A DNA stretch of 64,000 bases, from the NCBI RefSeq assembly GCF_014207095.1, contig NZ_JACHBG010000005.1, positions 186,001 through 250,000 on the forward strand, read 5' to 3'. Under the pieces are notes generated by a model. It searched no databases, was not told where the DNA came from, and saw nothing but the letters and a program-made list of their open reading frames with translations. Made by a program: the position numbers and the translations under genes. This document shows positions 9,501 through 17,335 of this stretch, one piece after another; within the stretch, counting starts at the first letter, position 1; each line of letters starts with the position of its first letter. Origin of the DNA: Martinezella lusitana (GTDB lineage: Bacteria; Pseudomonadota; Alphaproteobacteria; Rhizobiales; Rhizobiaceae).

Positions 9501-9775
9501 AACGACATCGAGCCATCGGCGCTGGAATAGGAGGACATATAGAGCATGTCCTCGACGCCATTGACTTCCTGCTCGATCGGCGTTGCCACCGTATCGGCAA
9601 TGGTCTGTGCATCAGCACCGGGATAGGAGGTGCGAATGACGATAGTGGGAGGCGCAACCTCGGGATATTGCGCTACCGGAAGCTGGAAATAGGCGATGCC
9701 GCCGACGATCAGCAGCACGATTGACAGCACAGATGCGAAAATCGGCCGGTCGACGAAAAAATGGGAGAACCTCAT
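6596..9775 (-). CDS. RND multidrug efflux transporter, HAE1 family (AcrB/MexB-like)
   Basis: A 1059-aa inner-membrane proton-driven pump of normal family length. It starts with the typical MRFSHFFVDRPIFA, and TM1 follows at once. The proton-relay aspartates are in VVDDAIVVVENVER (about residue 410), and the conserved Lys of TM10 is in GLAAKNAILIVEFA (about 940). Two large periplasmic loops fit a trimeric drug-binding pump. The start overlaps the adaptor stop (ATGA), so the two form an operon. No outer-membrane factor gene is present, so a TolC-type protein encoded elsewhere is needed. The antisense strand has a long open frame that is only a composition shadow. Confidence 0.95.
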   Translation of the reverse strand: MRFSHFFVDRPIFASVLSIVLLIVGGIAYFQLPVAQYPEVAPPTIVIRTSYPGADAQTIADTVATPIEQEVNGVEDMLYMSSYSSADGSMSLTITFKLGTDLDKAQVLVQNRVAIAEPRLPDDVRRIGITTVKSSPDLMMVVHLLSPNNRYDQLYISNYARTRLRDVLVRLDGVGDVQLFGERQYSLRIWLDPQKLAAYGMTAGDIVQALRDQNVQVSGGTIGGPPVSGTNAFQYTVTTQGRFSDARQFRYVIVKATGNGRLVQLQDVARIELGAQDYVTNSYLNGNPAVALGVFARPGTNALDAAADIQKTMQSLSKDFPQGLEYRIIYNPTDFIAESINEVYKTIFEAAVLVAIVVLVFLQSWRTAIIPIVAIPVSLIGTFAFLLAFGFSLNMLTLFGLVLAIGIVVDDAIVVVENVERNLALGMTPKEASHVTMNEVGTAVLAISLVLIAVFLPTAFIPGITGQFYRQFAVTISVATAISCLNSLTLSPAIAAIVLRPHDHKKSNNVFSRFGRALGDGFNRGFERMSSGYSWIVRHLVTTWTALACALLVFAALLAGTWYMGRIVPQGFVPTMDQGYAIVVVQLPDGASLARTNAVIQKATAIINKTPGVENAVAFAGFNGATFTNASNSGVIFTPFKPFEERLKSGDTAGKIIGTLYGSLQGIQEAFIIAIPPPSIRGVGNSGGFKMQIMDRENADMRRILPLAYQMMGVAAQNKGVSGVFTTFSANSPQYFLAIDRDKARALNVPIPNIFETLSINLGASYVNDFNAFGRVYQVRAQADQKYRMDRDDILALKVRSATGALVPLGTLVDIRDTTGPALVQRYNMYVSVPVQGNPGPGVSTGSALDIMEGMAQNLLPAGTTFEWTELAYQEKHTGNTAIYIFALSVIFVFLALSAQYESWILPLAIILIVPLAVLAALIGVHLRGMDNNILTQIGLIVLIGLAAKNAILIVEFARQAQAEGKSAVEAAIEASHLRLRPILMTAFAFIFGVVPLMIATGPGAEMRQSLGTAVFSGMLGVTLFGLFLTPVFYVVLRRRRKQAETAAEEPLANDAAAQ

Positions 9776-10953
9776 TGATCCGTCCCCTGTGTATCGGCCT
9801 GCGTCGGCGGCTCATCGTTCGCCGCCTGCTGCGGCAATTCGATCAGCTGCGGCGCAACCTTGACGCCCGGCCGGATACGCATCAGTCCGTTGACGATGAT
9901 GGTTTCGTCGCCGGTCATGCCGTCACGAATGACGCGATAGCCGTAGAGTTTCGGCCCGAGGCGAACGGATTTCGGCGTGATGGTGCCGGCGGTGTCGACG
10001 GTGTAAACTACGCGCTGGTTCTGATCCGAGCCAATGGCTTCGTCCGGAACGAGGATTGCCTTGTAGGTGTTGGATCCCTGCACCTGCACGCGCCCGAAAA
10101 GGCCGGGCTGAAGGATGAGATCGGGGTTCGGGAAGCGGGCGCGAACGCGGATCGTCCCCGTTTCGTTATCGACGCGGTTTTCGGCGAAATCCAGCTTGCC
10201 CTTGAACGGCTTCTGCTTGGGATCGGCGATCGTCACCGTCACATCGAGCCCGCCGCCGCCCTGTTGCAGGGCGCTGCCGTTCTTGCGGGCCTCATCGGCG
10301 TAGGAGAGCAGCCGGCGTTCGTCGACATCGAAATAGAAATCGATGGGATCGAGCGACACGATGGTCGTCAGCGCCGTCTGATCGGCCTGCACGAGATTGC
10401 CGACCGAAATGAGACGCCGGTCGATACGGCCACTCAGCGGCGCAGTGATCCGGGTAAAGTCCATGTCGAGGTTGGCACGATCGACGGCTGCCTGCGCGCC
10501 GCGCACATTCGCCTGTGCGGCGAGAAGATCGCGACGGCGGTCATCCAGCGTCGAGGCCGACTGGCTGCCCGTGGTCGAGAGGGATTCCGCCCGCTTGTAC
10601 TGCGCATCGGCAAGCGTGAGCGACGATTTCGCCACCTCCAGCGAGGCGGTCGATTCATTCAGCGTCGTGATGAAGGGTCGCTGGTCGATGACGAAAAGCA
10701 GGTCGCCCTGCTTGACCAAGGTGCCATCCTTGAAATGCACCTCCTGCAGATAACCGCCGACACGCGAGCGCACGGAAACTTCATCGACAGCCTGAAAGCG
10801 GCCGATGAACTCATCGCTATCGATGACATCGCGAACGACGGGTTTGGCGACAGTTACGGGCGGAGCCGGCGGCGCGCTCTGCGCAAACGCCTGGCCTCCC
10901 GAGAAAGCGGCTATGAGACAGCTGAACAAAATGGCACGCGGCAGCACTGGCAT
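9772..10953 (-). CDS. RND efflux periplasmic adaptor subunit (membrane fusion protein, AcrA-like)
   Basis: A 393-aa protein with an N-terminal signal peptide (MPVLPRAILFSCLIAAFSGGQAFA) and no lipobox Cys at the cleavage site. It is followed by the lipoyl/barrel-sandwich half-motif VRSRVGGYLQEVHFKDGTLVKQGDLLFVIDQRP, an alpha-helical hairpin and the returning half TRITAPLSGRIDRRLISVGNLVQ. It bridges the inner-membrane pump encoded next and an outer-membrane channel. A strong SD (GAGGGGG) precedes the ATG by 5 nt. Confidence 0.94.
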   Translation of the reverse strand: MPVLPRAILFSCLIAAFSGGQAFAQSAPPAPPVTVAKPVVRDVIDSDEFIGRFQAVDEVSVRSRVGGYLQEVHFKDGTLVKQGDLLFVIDQRPFITTLNESTASLEVAKSSLTLADAQYKRAESLSTTGSQSASTLDDRRRDLLAAQANVRGAQAAVDRANLDMDFTRITAPLSGRIDRRLISVGNLVQADQTALTTIVSLDPIDFYFDVDERRLLSYADEARKNGSALQQGGGGLDVTVTIADPKQKPFKGKLDFAENRVDNETGTIRVRARFPNPDLILQPGLFGRVQVQGSNTYKAILVPDEAIGSDQNQRVVYTVDTAGTITPKSVRLGPKLYGYRVIRDGMTGDETIIVNGLMRIRPGVKVAPQLIELPQQAANDEPPTQADTQGTDQ

Positions 10954-11156
10954 GAAAGCCCCCTCGAAAAACCGCGGACGGCAAAATGCGCCGCCGCGTT
11001 AAGCGTCCAAGATATTTGCCTGCAAATTTTAACGAAGGACCCGTTCGCTCTGGTCGCGAAACTCCAATCAGGTCGCTTCGAACTTCCCCAACATGCGCCA
11101 CGGGCCACGCCGGCCCGGGGGTATCAACCGGCGCTTTGTCCGGCAACGTGCCTTAA

Positions 11157-11184
11157 TGTATAAACGGTTTATCGGATTCGACAA
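11157..11184 (-). promoter_or_regulatory. Putative RND operon promoter with embedded operator
   Basis: On the minus strand TTGTCG (11184-11179) and TATACA (11162-11157) are separated by 16 bp. The palindrome ATAAAC-C-GTTTAT (11172-11160) fills the spacer, a placement typical for repression by TetR-type regulators. It lies about 205 bp upstream of the adaptor start. The cognate regulator is not adjacent. Confidence 0.5.
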
Positions 11185-11270
11185 CAGGGAAAGAAGCGGC
11201 TGCCATCAAGCGCAACCACTTGTTTTTTCTTGATATAGATAGACCCGCATAGGGTGAGCTGGCCGGTGCC

Positions 11271-13100
11271 TCAGCCCTCCAGCTCCTCACGCAGCATCTC
11301 AAGCTCCAGCCATTCCTCTTCCATCTTGGTCAGGTTCTCACGCAGCTTTTCCATCTCGGCCGCAAGACGGTTGAACGTGGCGGGATCCTTGGTGAAGAGG
11401 TTCGGATCGGCCATCTTCTTTTCGCGCGCAGCGATCTCGGCTTCCGCCTTGGCCATTTCATTGGGCAGGTTTTCGAGGGCGAACTTCTGCTTGTAAGAGA
11501 GCTTGTTCTTGCCTTTCGAGGCGTCGCCGGACGATGATGACGCTTCCGCAGCCTTCGGCTTCTCGGCCGCCTTTTCAGCGCGCTTGCGCTCTTCGATCAC
11601 GCCCTTGCGCTGGGCAAGCATATCGGAATAGCCGCCGGCATATTCGATCCAGCGGCCATCGGGATCTTCCGGGTTGGCCGGCGCGATCGTCGATGTCACG
11701 GTGCGGTCTAGAAAATCGCGGTCGTGGCTGACGAGGATGACCGTGCCGGAAAAACCGGAAACGATTTCCTGCAGCAGATCCAGCGTCTCGATGTCGAGAT
11801 CGTTCGTCGGCTCGTCGAGGATCAGCAGATTGGTCGGCCGCGACAGGATGCGCGCCAGCATCAGCCTCGCACGCTCGCCGCCGGAGAGATTCTTGATCGG
11901 CGTGCGCGCCTGCTCCGGCTGGAAGAGGAATTCCTTCATGTAGCCGGTCACATGCCGCTGCTCGCCATTGACGAGGAGGTTCTCGCCGCGACCGTCGGTC
12001 AGGTAGTTGGCGAGCGTGTCTTCCGGGTTCAACTCCTCGCGCTTCTGGTCGAGCGTGGCGATCTCCAGATTGGTGCCGAGCTTCACCGTACCGCTATCAG
12101 GCTCCAGCTGGCCGGTCAGCATCTTCAAAAGTGTCGTCTTGCCGGCGCCGTTCGGACCGACGAGACCGATGCAATCGCCGCGATGGACGCGGATCGAGAA
12201 CGGTGCGACGATCGCGCGGTCATTATAGGTCTTGGTGATCTTGTCGGCCTCGATCACCAGCTTGCCGCTTTCCTGCGCATCGGAGGCCGACGCCTGTACC
12301 GTGCCCAACGCACCCTTGTGGCCACGATGGCGGGCGCGCATATCCTGCAGCTCGCCGAGGCGGCGCATATTGCGCTTGCGCCGTGCGGTCACGCCATAAC
12401 GCAGCCAGTGCTCCTCGCGCTCGATCGCCTTGCCGAGCTTGTGCTGTTCCAGCTCTTCGGCCTCGAGCACCTGATCGCGCCAGGCTTCGAAATGGGAAAA
12501 GCCCCTGTCCAGCCGGCGCGAGGTGCCGCGATCGAGCCAGACGGTCGCCGTCGAGACCTTCTCGAGAAAACGACGGTCGTGCGAGATCAGCACGAGCGCG
12601 CTGCGGCTCTTCTGCAGCTCGCCTTCCAGCCATTCGATGGTCGGCAGGTCGAGATGGTTCGTCGGCTCGTCGAGCAGCAGGATATCCGGCTCGGGCGCCA
12701 TGACGCGGGCGAGAGCCGCGCGACGCGCCTCGCCGCCCGAGAGGTTCTTCGGGTCTTCCTCGCCAGTCAGACCGAGATGGGAGAGGAGATAGGTGACGCG
12801 ATAGGGATCGTCGCCCGGTCCGAGGCCGGCTTCGGCATAGGCCGCCACGGTCTTGTAACCGGCGAAATCCGGCGCCTGTTCGAGATAGCGCACGGTCGAC
12901 GACGGATGGCGGAACACCTCACCCGACTGCGCTTCGACGATGCCGGCAGCGATCTTCAGAAGCGTCGACTTGCCGGAACCGTTGCGTCCGACCAGGCAGA
13001 TCTTGTCACCCGGCTCGACCTGCAGACCGGCGCCGGCCAGAAGAGGCGCGCCGCCAAAGCTCAGGAAGATGTCGTCGAGTTTCAGAATAGGAGGGGCCAA
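11271..13100 (-). CDS. ABC-F family ATPase (Uup/EttA-type translation factor)
   Basis: A 609-aa soluble protein with two ABC nucleotide-binding domains and no membrane segments. Walker A loops are GRNGSGKST (about residue 38) and GPNGAGKTT (about 320). ABC signatures are NLSGGEARRAALARV and NLSGGERARLMLARI, and Walker B runs are LLLDEPTNHLD and LILDEPTNDLD. The inter-domain linker is the charged ABC-F type (AIEREEHWLRYGVTARRKRNMRRL), and a coiled-coil C-terminal tail with K/E/A-rich sequence suggests the Uup subgroup. It starts 2 nt after the thiN stop, so the two are co-transcribed. Members act on ribosomes, and Uup also affects DNA-related processes. Confidence 0.9.
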   Translation of the reverse strand: MAPPILKLDDIFLSFGGAPLLAGAGLQVEPGDKICLVGRNGSGKSTLLKIAAGIVEAQSGEVFRHPSSTVRYLEQAPDFAGYKTVAAYAEAGLGPGDDPYRVTYLLSHLGLTGEEDPKNLSGGEARRAALARVMAPEPDILLLDEPTNHLDLPTIEWLEGELQKSRSALVLISHDRRFLEKVSTATVWLDRGTSRRLDRGFSHFEAWRDQVLEAEELEQHKLGKAIEREEHWLRYGVTARRKRNMRRLGELQDMRARHRGHKGALGTVQASASDAQESGKLVIEADKITKTYNDRAIVAPFSIRVHRGDCIGLVGPNGAGKTTLLKMLTGQLEPDSGTVKLGTNLEIATLDQKREELNPEDTLANYLTDGRGENLLVNGEQRHVTGYMKEFLFQPEQARTPIKNLSGGERARLMLARILSRPTNLLILDEPTNDLDIETLDLLQEIVSGFSGTVILVSHDRDFLDRTVTSTIAPANPEDPDGRWIEYAGGYSDMLAQRKGVIEERKRAEKAAEKPKAAEASSSSGDASKGKNKLSYKQKFALENLPNEMAKAEAEIAAREKKMADPNLFTKDPATFNRLAAEMEKLRENLTKMEEEWLELEMLREELEG

Positions 13101-13102
13101 GA

Positions 13103-13756
13103 TCAGACTCCGCTGAGATCATAAGGGCGGGCAAGAACGATCGCCCTGCCGCTGCCGAGCGAAAAGCGAACTGCACCTTCCGCCACATTGGAAATGGTGC
13201 GCGACCCGCCGAAGGGCAGATGGAAGTCGCGCAAGGGATAACGGGCATTTTCGATGAAAAGGCCCGTGAGATCGCTGAAACCGAGCACCGAAAACAGCGA
13301 GCCGGCCGGTAGATCGAGTTCCAGTTTACCCGGTGGCAGCGGTACGGCCTCCTCATCACCCGAGGTCAGCAGTACATCGAAGCCCTTTTCGGCGAGCTGT
13401 AGACCATAGAGCAAATGCTGGATCGCATGATCCGAACGCTCGCCGCCCATGGCGCCGGCCAGGATCAGCCTCACGGCGCCTCGGTCGATCGCGTCCGATA
13501 CGGCAATCTCGCCATCGGTTGCCGCTTTCGCCGCCGGATAGGGTTGCTTCGTCACGTCCGAAAATGCTTCGAGCAGATCCGCCGGCGTGGAATCAAAGTC
13601 ACCGACCCACAGTTCCGGCTCGGCTCCAAGCGCGATGGCATGGCGCATGCCGCCATCGGCGGCAATGAAACGGCTACCTGAAACGGCCGCACGCAGCCGG
13701 TCCGTCAGACGAAGCTCGCCGCCAAGCAGGATGGTGAAGGTGGTGGACTGGTTCAT
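13103..13756 (-). CDS. thiN: Thiamine diphosphokinase
   Basis: A 217-aa enzyme transferring pyrophosphate from ATP to thiamine to give TPP. Signatures are AADGGMRHA (about residue 34), WVGDFDST (about 50), a TDGEIAVSDA segment and the GAMGGERSDH loop (about 105) that binds the substrate phosphates. The C-terminal beta domain ends YPLRDFHLPFGGSRTISN. It lies 2.5 kb from the thiBPQ thiamine transporter, so it can use the imported thiamine, but it is transcribed in the opposite direction with the ABC-F gene. Confidence 0.9.
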   Translation of the reverse strand: MNQSTTFTILLGGELRLTDRLRAAVSGSRFIAADGGMRHAIALGAEPELWVGDFDSTPADLLEAFSDVTKQPYPAAKAATDGEIAVSDAIDRGAVRLILAGAMGGERSDHAIQHLLYGLQLAEKGFDVLLTSGDEEAVPLPPGKLELDLPAGSLFSVLGFSDLTGLFIENARYPLRDFHLPFGGSRTISNVAEGAVRFSLGSGRAIVLARPYDLSGV

Positions 13757-13829
13757 GGGCCAAGCCCATAGCGCAAAGTCCTACACCTAGGGAAGAGCGC
13801 CGTTCGCCAGAACAGCCCAGTCGGGCCGG

Positions 13830-14357
13830 TCAGTCGGTTGTTTCCTTCATACAATCCTGGAAAATGCGCTCATAGCCGGTAACATATCGATCAAATAGCC
13901 ATGAAAAGCTCTCGACATCTTCGGGCGACCAGTCGGCGAAAATGCTTTCGATCACCGCGTGCTTTTGCGCCTGGATATCGGCCAGCAAGCGCTGCCCAAG
14001 CGCGGTCAACACCACGACGATGCGTCGCGCATCCGCCTGCGAGGCCTTGCGCCGCAACACGCCCCGCGCCACCATGTCGGCGACGATGCGGCTTGCCCGT
14101 GAAGGATCGATGCGCAGCAGCTCGGCGATGGTGCCGACGGTCACTTCGCCCGTACCCTCGGCCCGCCTTACAGCGTCGAGCACATCGAGATGCGAAAGCT
14201 CAAGTCCGGGAGCAACGTTACGAATGGCAAGCCTGCCGATCATGCGGCGGCCTGTCAGCAGACGCATGCGCAACATCGCCTGACCGATGCGCTGGAACCT
14301 CTCGTCCTCGGCCGGCGCCTGGGCTTCAACTTCGCGTGTATTCGTCACAGATGTCAT
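13830..14357 (-). CDS. MarR family transcriptional regulator
   Basis: A 175-aa winged-helix regulator with recognition-helix region LLRIDPSRASRIVADMVARGVLRRKASQADARRIVVVLT, standard for MarR proteins. The frame is open upstream to 14423. That extension crosses a perfect operator palindrome and a TATAAT, so I placed the start at the ATG at 14357. It is divergent from an EmrB-like MFS pump, the usual regulator-pump arrangement, and most likely represses both itself and the pump until a substrate binds. The last quarter is acidic and rich in aromatic residues (FADWSPEDVESFSWLFDRYV). Confidence 0.87.
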   Translation of the reverse strand: MTSVTNTREVEAQAPAEDERFQRIGQAMLRMRLLTGRRMIGRLAIRNVAPGLELSHLDVLDAVRRAEGTGEVTVGTIAELLRIDPSRASRIVADMVARGVLRRKASQADARRIVVVLTALGQRLLADIQAQKHAVIESIFADWSPEDVESFSWLFDRYVTGYERIFQDCMKETTD

Positions 14358-14398
14358 CCTTCCACCATAGCAGAGGTTGAGAGGAAACAAAACATGCA

Positions 14399-14428
14399 AA
14401 TGGCAATCACTTGCCATTGACAATTATA
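14399..14428. promoter_or_regulatory. MarR operator overlapping divergent promoters
   Basis: Perfect 8-4-8 inverted repeat AATGGCAA-TCAC-TTGCCATT (14399-14418). The minus strand carries TATAAT at 14428-14423 just beside it, which would start marR transcription within the palindrome. The plus strand carries TTGACA at 14417-14422, overlapping the palindrome edge, as a candidate -35 for the MFS gene. A bound dimer would block both promoters. Confidence 0.72.
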
Positions 14429-14523
14429 TGCTAATAGCACATATGCTTCATCCATGAAGACTGGGCGTCCCGCGCATTCGCTCGATAGCGCAACGCTCCG
14501 GCCAAGTTCGGATTTGTTGCCCC

Positions 14524-16059
14524 ATGGACATGCAGACAAAGTTCGCGCCGCTCGTGGCGGATCATAGACGGCGGCTTATTCTCTTCCTGTTCCTGATGAC
14601 CGCCATGTTCATGGCCACGCTCGACAACCAGATCGTATCGACGGCGCTCCCGACAATCGTCGGCGAATTTGGCCATCTCGAACGCTTCGGCTGGATCGGA
14701 TCGGCCTATCTCCTCTCCCTTTCCGCCGTCATGCCGGTCTACGGCAAGCTCGGCGATCTCTTCGGCCGCAAATATGTGATGATGACGGCGATCGCGATCT
14801 TCACGATCGGCTCCGCCGTCTGCGGCCTTGCGGTTTCGATGAACACGCTGATCGCCGCCCGCGTGCTGCAGGGCTTCGGCGGTGGCGGCATCATGGTCTC
14901 GATCTTCGCCGTCAACGCCGACCTCTTCGAACCGCGCGAGCGCGCCCGCTACCAGAGCTATTCCAGCCTCGTGCTGATGGCATCCGGCGCCGTCGGCCCC
15001 GTCCTTGGCGGCACGATGAGCGATCTGTTCGGCTGGCGCTCCATCTTCCTCGTCAACGTACCGATCGGCTTCATTGTGCTGGCCGGCCTCGCCACCATGC
15101 TGCCCTACCGCAAGCCGGTCCGCCGACCGAAGATCGATTATGCCGGCGCGATCGTCCTTGCCTTGACGACGACAAGCATCGTGCTTGCCGCAGATGGCAG
15201 CGAGCTTTTCGGATCGCTCTTGTCGCCGCAATGCCTCGGCATCATCGCTTTCGGCGTCCTCTGCGCCGTCACCTGGGTCTTTATCGAGCGCCGCGCGCCG
15301 GAGCCGATCGTCCCGATGTCGCTCTTCCGCAATCCGACATTCGGCCGGCTTCTGATCATCTCGATCACCAGCGGCGCCGTCGCCATCGGCATGGTCAACT
15401 ACTTCGCGCTGTTCCTGCAGACCACAACCGGCCTTTCGCCTTCGACAACCGGATTGCTGTTCATTCTGCTGACCGGCGGCCTCGTCTGCGGCTCCCTGTC
15501 TGCCGGCCGGCTGATCGCAGCAAGGGGACGCTACAAGCCTTTCGCGGTCGCCAGCGCCGCCTGCAGCACCATCGCCTTTGCCTCGCTCGGCTTCGTCCAT
15601 GCCGGAACGCCGATCGCCGTCATCGGCGCTTTGATGCTGCTGCATGGCATCGGCATCGGCCTTGCCCAGCAGGTGCCCGTCATCGGCGTGCAGAACGCGG
15701 CAGCGGCCCGCGACGTCGGCGCTGCGACCGGCGCTGTCACGCTCTCGCGCATGGGCGGCGCCTCGATCGCCATCTCGATCTACGGCGCCATCATTGCCGC
15801 AAAGCTTGGCAATATCGGCGTTTCCATACCCGGTGTGTCCGATATCGAACAGCTGACTCCGAAGATGATGGCCGCCTTGCCCGAGGCAACCCGCGAAGCC
15901 GTCGCCAACGCCTATGCGGGTGCCTTCAGCCCGCTTTTCATGACCGCTGCCGGCATCTGCCTGCTCGGCCTGCTGACGTCTCTCACGCTGAAAAACGTGC
16001 AGCTTCCCGGCGCCAGCAAGGCGCAGGAAAACGCCGCCGTCGCGGAAGCTGCCGAGTAG
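14524..16059 (+). CDS. MFS drug efflux transporter, DHA2 family (14-TM, EmrB/LfrA-like)
   Basis: A 511-aa membrane protein. N-terminal TM1 carries the DHA2 motif ATLDNQIVSTALPTIVGEF (about residues 35-53). Motif A is YGKLGDLFGRKYVM (about 75-88), and motif C is the GAVGPVLGGTMSDLFGWRSIF stretch (about 155-175). Length and hydrophobic periodicity fit 14 TM helices. It is divergent from the MarR gene with a shared operator. No good SD precedes the ATG, and a second in-frame ATG is at 14530. The substrate is unknown. Because thiamine genes flank it, thiamine-analogue export is possible but speculative. Confidence 0.9.
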   Translation: MDMQTKFAPLVADHRRRLILFLFLMTAMFMATLDNQIVSTALPTIVGEFGHLERFGWIGSAYLLSLSAVMPVYGKLGDLFGRKYVMMTAIAIFTIGSAVCGLAVSMNTLIAARVLQGFGGGGIMVSIFAVNADLFEPRERARYQSYSSLVLMASGAVGPVLGGTMSDLFGWRSIFLVNVPIGFIVLAGLATMLPYRKPVRRPKIDYAGAIVLALTTTSIVLAADGSELFGSLLSPQCLGIIAFGVLCAVTWVFIERRAPEPIVPMSLFRNPTFGRLLIISITSGAVAIGMVNYFALFLQTTTGLSPSTTGLLFILLTGGLVCGSLSAGRLIAARGRYKPFAVASAACSTIAFASLGFVHAGTPIAVIGALMLLHGIGIGLAQQVPVIGVQNAAAARDVGAATGAVTLSRMGGASIAISIYGAIIAAKLGNIGVSIPGVSDIEQLTPKMMAALPEATREAVANAYAGAFSPLFMTAAGICLLGLLTSLTLKNVQLPGASKAQENAAVAEAAE

Positions 16060-16077
16060 GTCTTCCATGCTGCAATC

Positions 16078-16101
16078 GACAAGGGAATCATTTCCCTTGT
16101 C
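16078..16101 (+). terminator. Hairpin downstream of the MFS gene
   Basis: Perfect 10-bp stem GACAAGGGAA / TTCCCTTGTC with a 4-nt loop, 19 bp after the MFS stop. It is followed by only a mixed pyrimidine tract. It separates the MFS transcript from the TPP riboswitch. Confidence 0.65.
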
Positions 16102-16132
16102 ATCCCTTCGTCACAGGGCTAAATCTGCCGAC

Positions 16133-16293
16133 GCTCTAACGGGGTGCCTTATGTCCAATCGGACATCTGGCTGAGAGGCTTTCACCGGCCAACCCGCGGA
16201 ACCTGATCCGGCTAACACCGGCGGAGGGATTAGACGCGTGACGAAATCATAGCGCCCTTTTCCCCTTCAAGACGAAACCAAAGAGGAGGCGCT
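16133..16293 (+). ncRNA. TPP (thi-box) riboswitch and SD-sequestering hairpin for thiBPQ
   Basis: All thi-box landmarks are present: GGGGTGCC (16141), a P3a hairpin ATGTCC-AATC-GGACAT (16151-16166), CTGAGAGG (16171-16178), and ACCTGATCCGG...ACCGGCGGAGGGA (16201-16229). Downstream, AGCGCC (16251-16256) can pair with GGCGCT (16288-16293), and the C/U-rich tract between them can mask the SD GAGGAGG (16283-16289), which stands 7 nt before the thiB ATG. No T-run terminator is present, so control is most likely at translation initiation, with TPP binding shutting off the transporter. Confidence 0.93.
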
Positions 16294-16296
16294 GCC

Positions 16297-17325
16297 ATGC
16301 ACGACCGTTCGCTATTGTCATTCATCACCGGCCTGGCGCTCGCCGCCGGAACGACGTTTTTCGCCGCCCAGCCTGCCGCTGCCGCCGATAAGACGCTGAC
16401 CATCTATACCTATGAGAGCTTCACGTCCGAATGGGGTCCCGGCCCGAAGGTCAAAGCCGCCTTCGAAAAGACCTGCGGCTGCACGGTCAATTACGTCAGC
16501 GTCACCGATGGCGTTGCGCTTCTCTCCCGCCTGAAGCTCGAAGGCGCCGGCACCAAGGCCGATGTCGTCCTCGGCCTCGATACCAACCTCGTCGACGAAG
16601 CCAAGGATACCGGCCTTTTCGACGCAAGCGGCGTCGATACCTCGGCACTGAAGGTTCCCGGCGACTTTAAGAACGATATCTTCGTGCCCTATGACTACGG
16701 CCATTTCGCCGTCATCTACGACACACAGACAATCAAGAATCCGCCTAAGAGCATGAAGGATCTCGTCGAGGGCGACCCCAAGCAGAAGATCGTCATCGAA
16801 GATCCCCGCACCTCGACGCCCGGCCTCGGCCTGCTGCTCTGGGTAAAGTCGATCTATGGTGATAAATCAGCCGATGCCTGGGCAAAGCTCAAGGGCCGCA
16901 TCCTGACGGTAACGCCCGGCTGGTCGGAAGCCTACGACCTCTTCACCAAGGGCGAAGCACCAATGGCGCTCTCCTACACGACGTCGCCGGCCTATCACAT
17001 GATCGAGGAGAAGACCGACCGCTATCAGGCCGCCGGCTTCTCCGAGGGACATTACATCCAGATCGAGGTTGCCGGTCTCATCAAGTCGTCACCCAATAAG
17101 GACCTGGCCCACGACTTCCTGAAGTTCATGGTCTCTCCGGGCTTCCAGGACATCATCCCGACAAGCAACTGGATGATGCCGGTCTCGGCCACCTCGACGC
17201 CGCTGCCGGACGCCTTCGGCAAGCTCGTCGTGCCGTCAAAGACCTTCCTCATCAGCCCCGATGTCGTCGAAAAGAACCGCAAGGCCTGGATCGACGAGTG
17301 GCTGACGGCCACCAGCGGCAACTGA
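16297..17325 (+). CDS. thiB: Thiamine ABC transporter, periplasmic substrate-binding protein
   Basis: A 342-aa secreted binding protein with a signal peptide ending near AQPAAAA (about residue 30). The mature protein begins [20 protein letters not shown], typical of ThiB. Further family runs are [24 protein letters not shown] and [27 protein letters not shown], the last containing aromatic residues that stack on thiamine in ThiB homologues. It is the first gene after the TPP riboswitch, in an operon with thiP and thiQ. Confidence 0.94.
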   Translation: MHDRSLLSFITGLALAAGTTFFAAQPAAAADKTLTIYTYESFTSEWGPGPKVKAAFEKTCGCTVNYVSVTDGVALLSRLKLEGAGTKADVVLGLDTNLVDEAKDTGLFDASGVDTSALKVPGDFKNDIFVPYDYGHFAVIYDTQTIKNPPKSMKDLVEGDPKQKIVIEDPRTSTPGLGLLLWVKSIYGDKSADAWAKLKGRILTVTPGWSEAYDLFTKGEAPMALSYTTSPAYHMIEEKTDRYQAAGFSEGHYIQIEVAGLIKSSPNKDLAHDFLKFMVSPGFQDIIPTSNWMMPVSATSTPLPDAFGKLVVPSKTFLISPDVVEKNRKAWIDEWLTATSGN

Positions 17326-17335
17326 TATCGCGACC

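Noticed and set aside
14431..16068. A 545-codon frame antisense to the MFS gene
   Set aside because: Low-complexity D/G/A/H composition typical of the complement of a membrane-protein gene.
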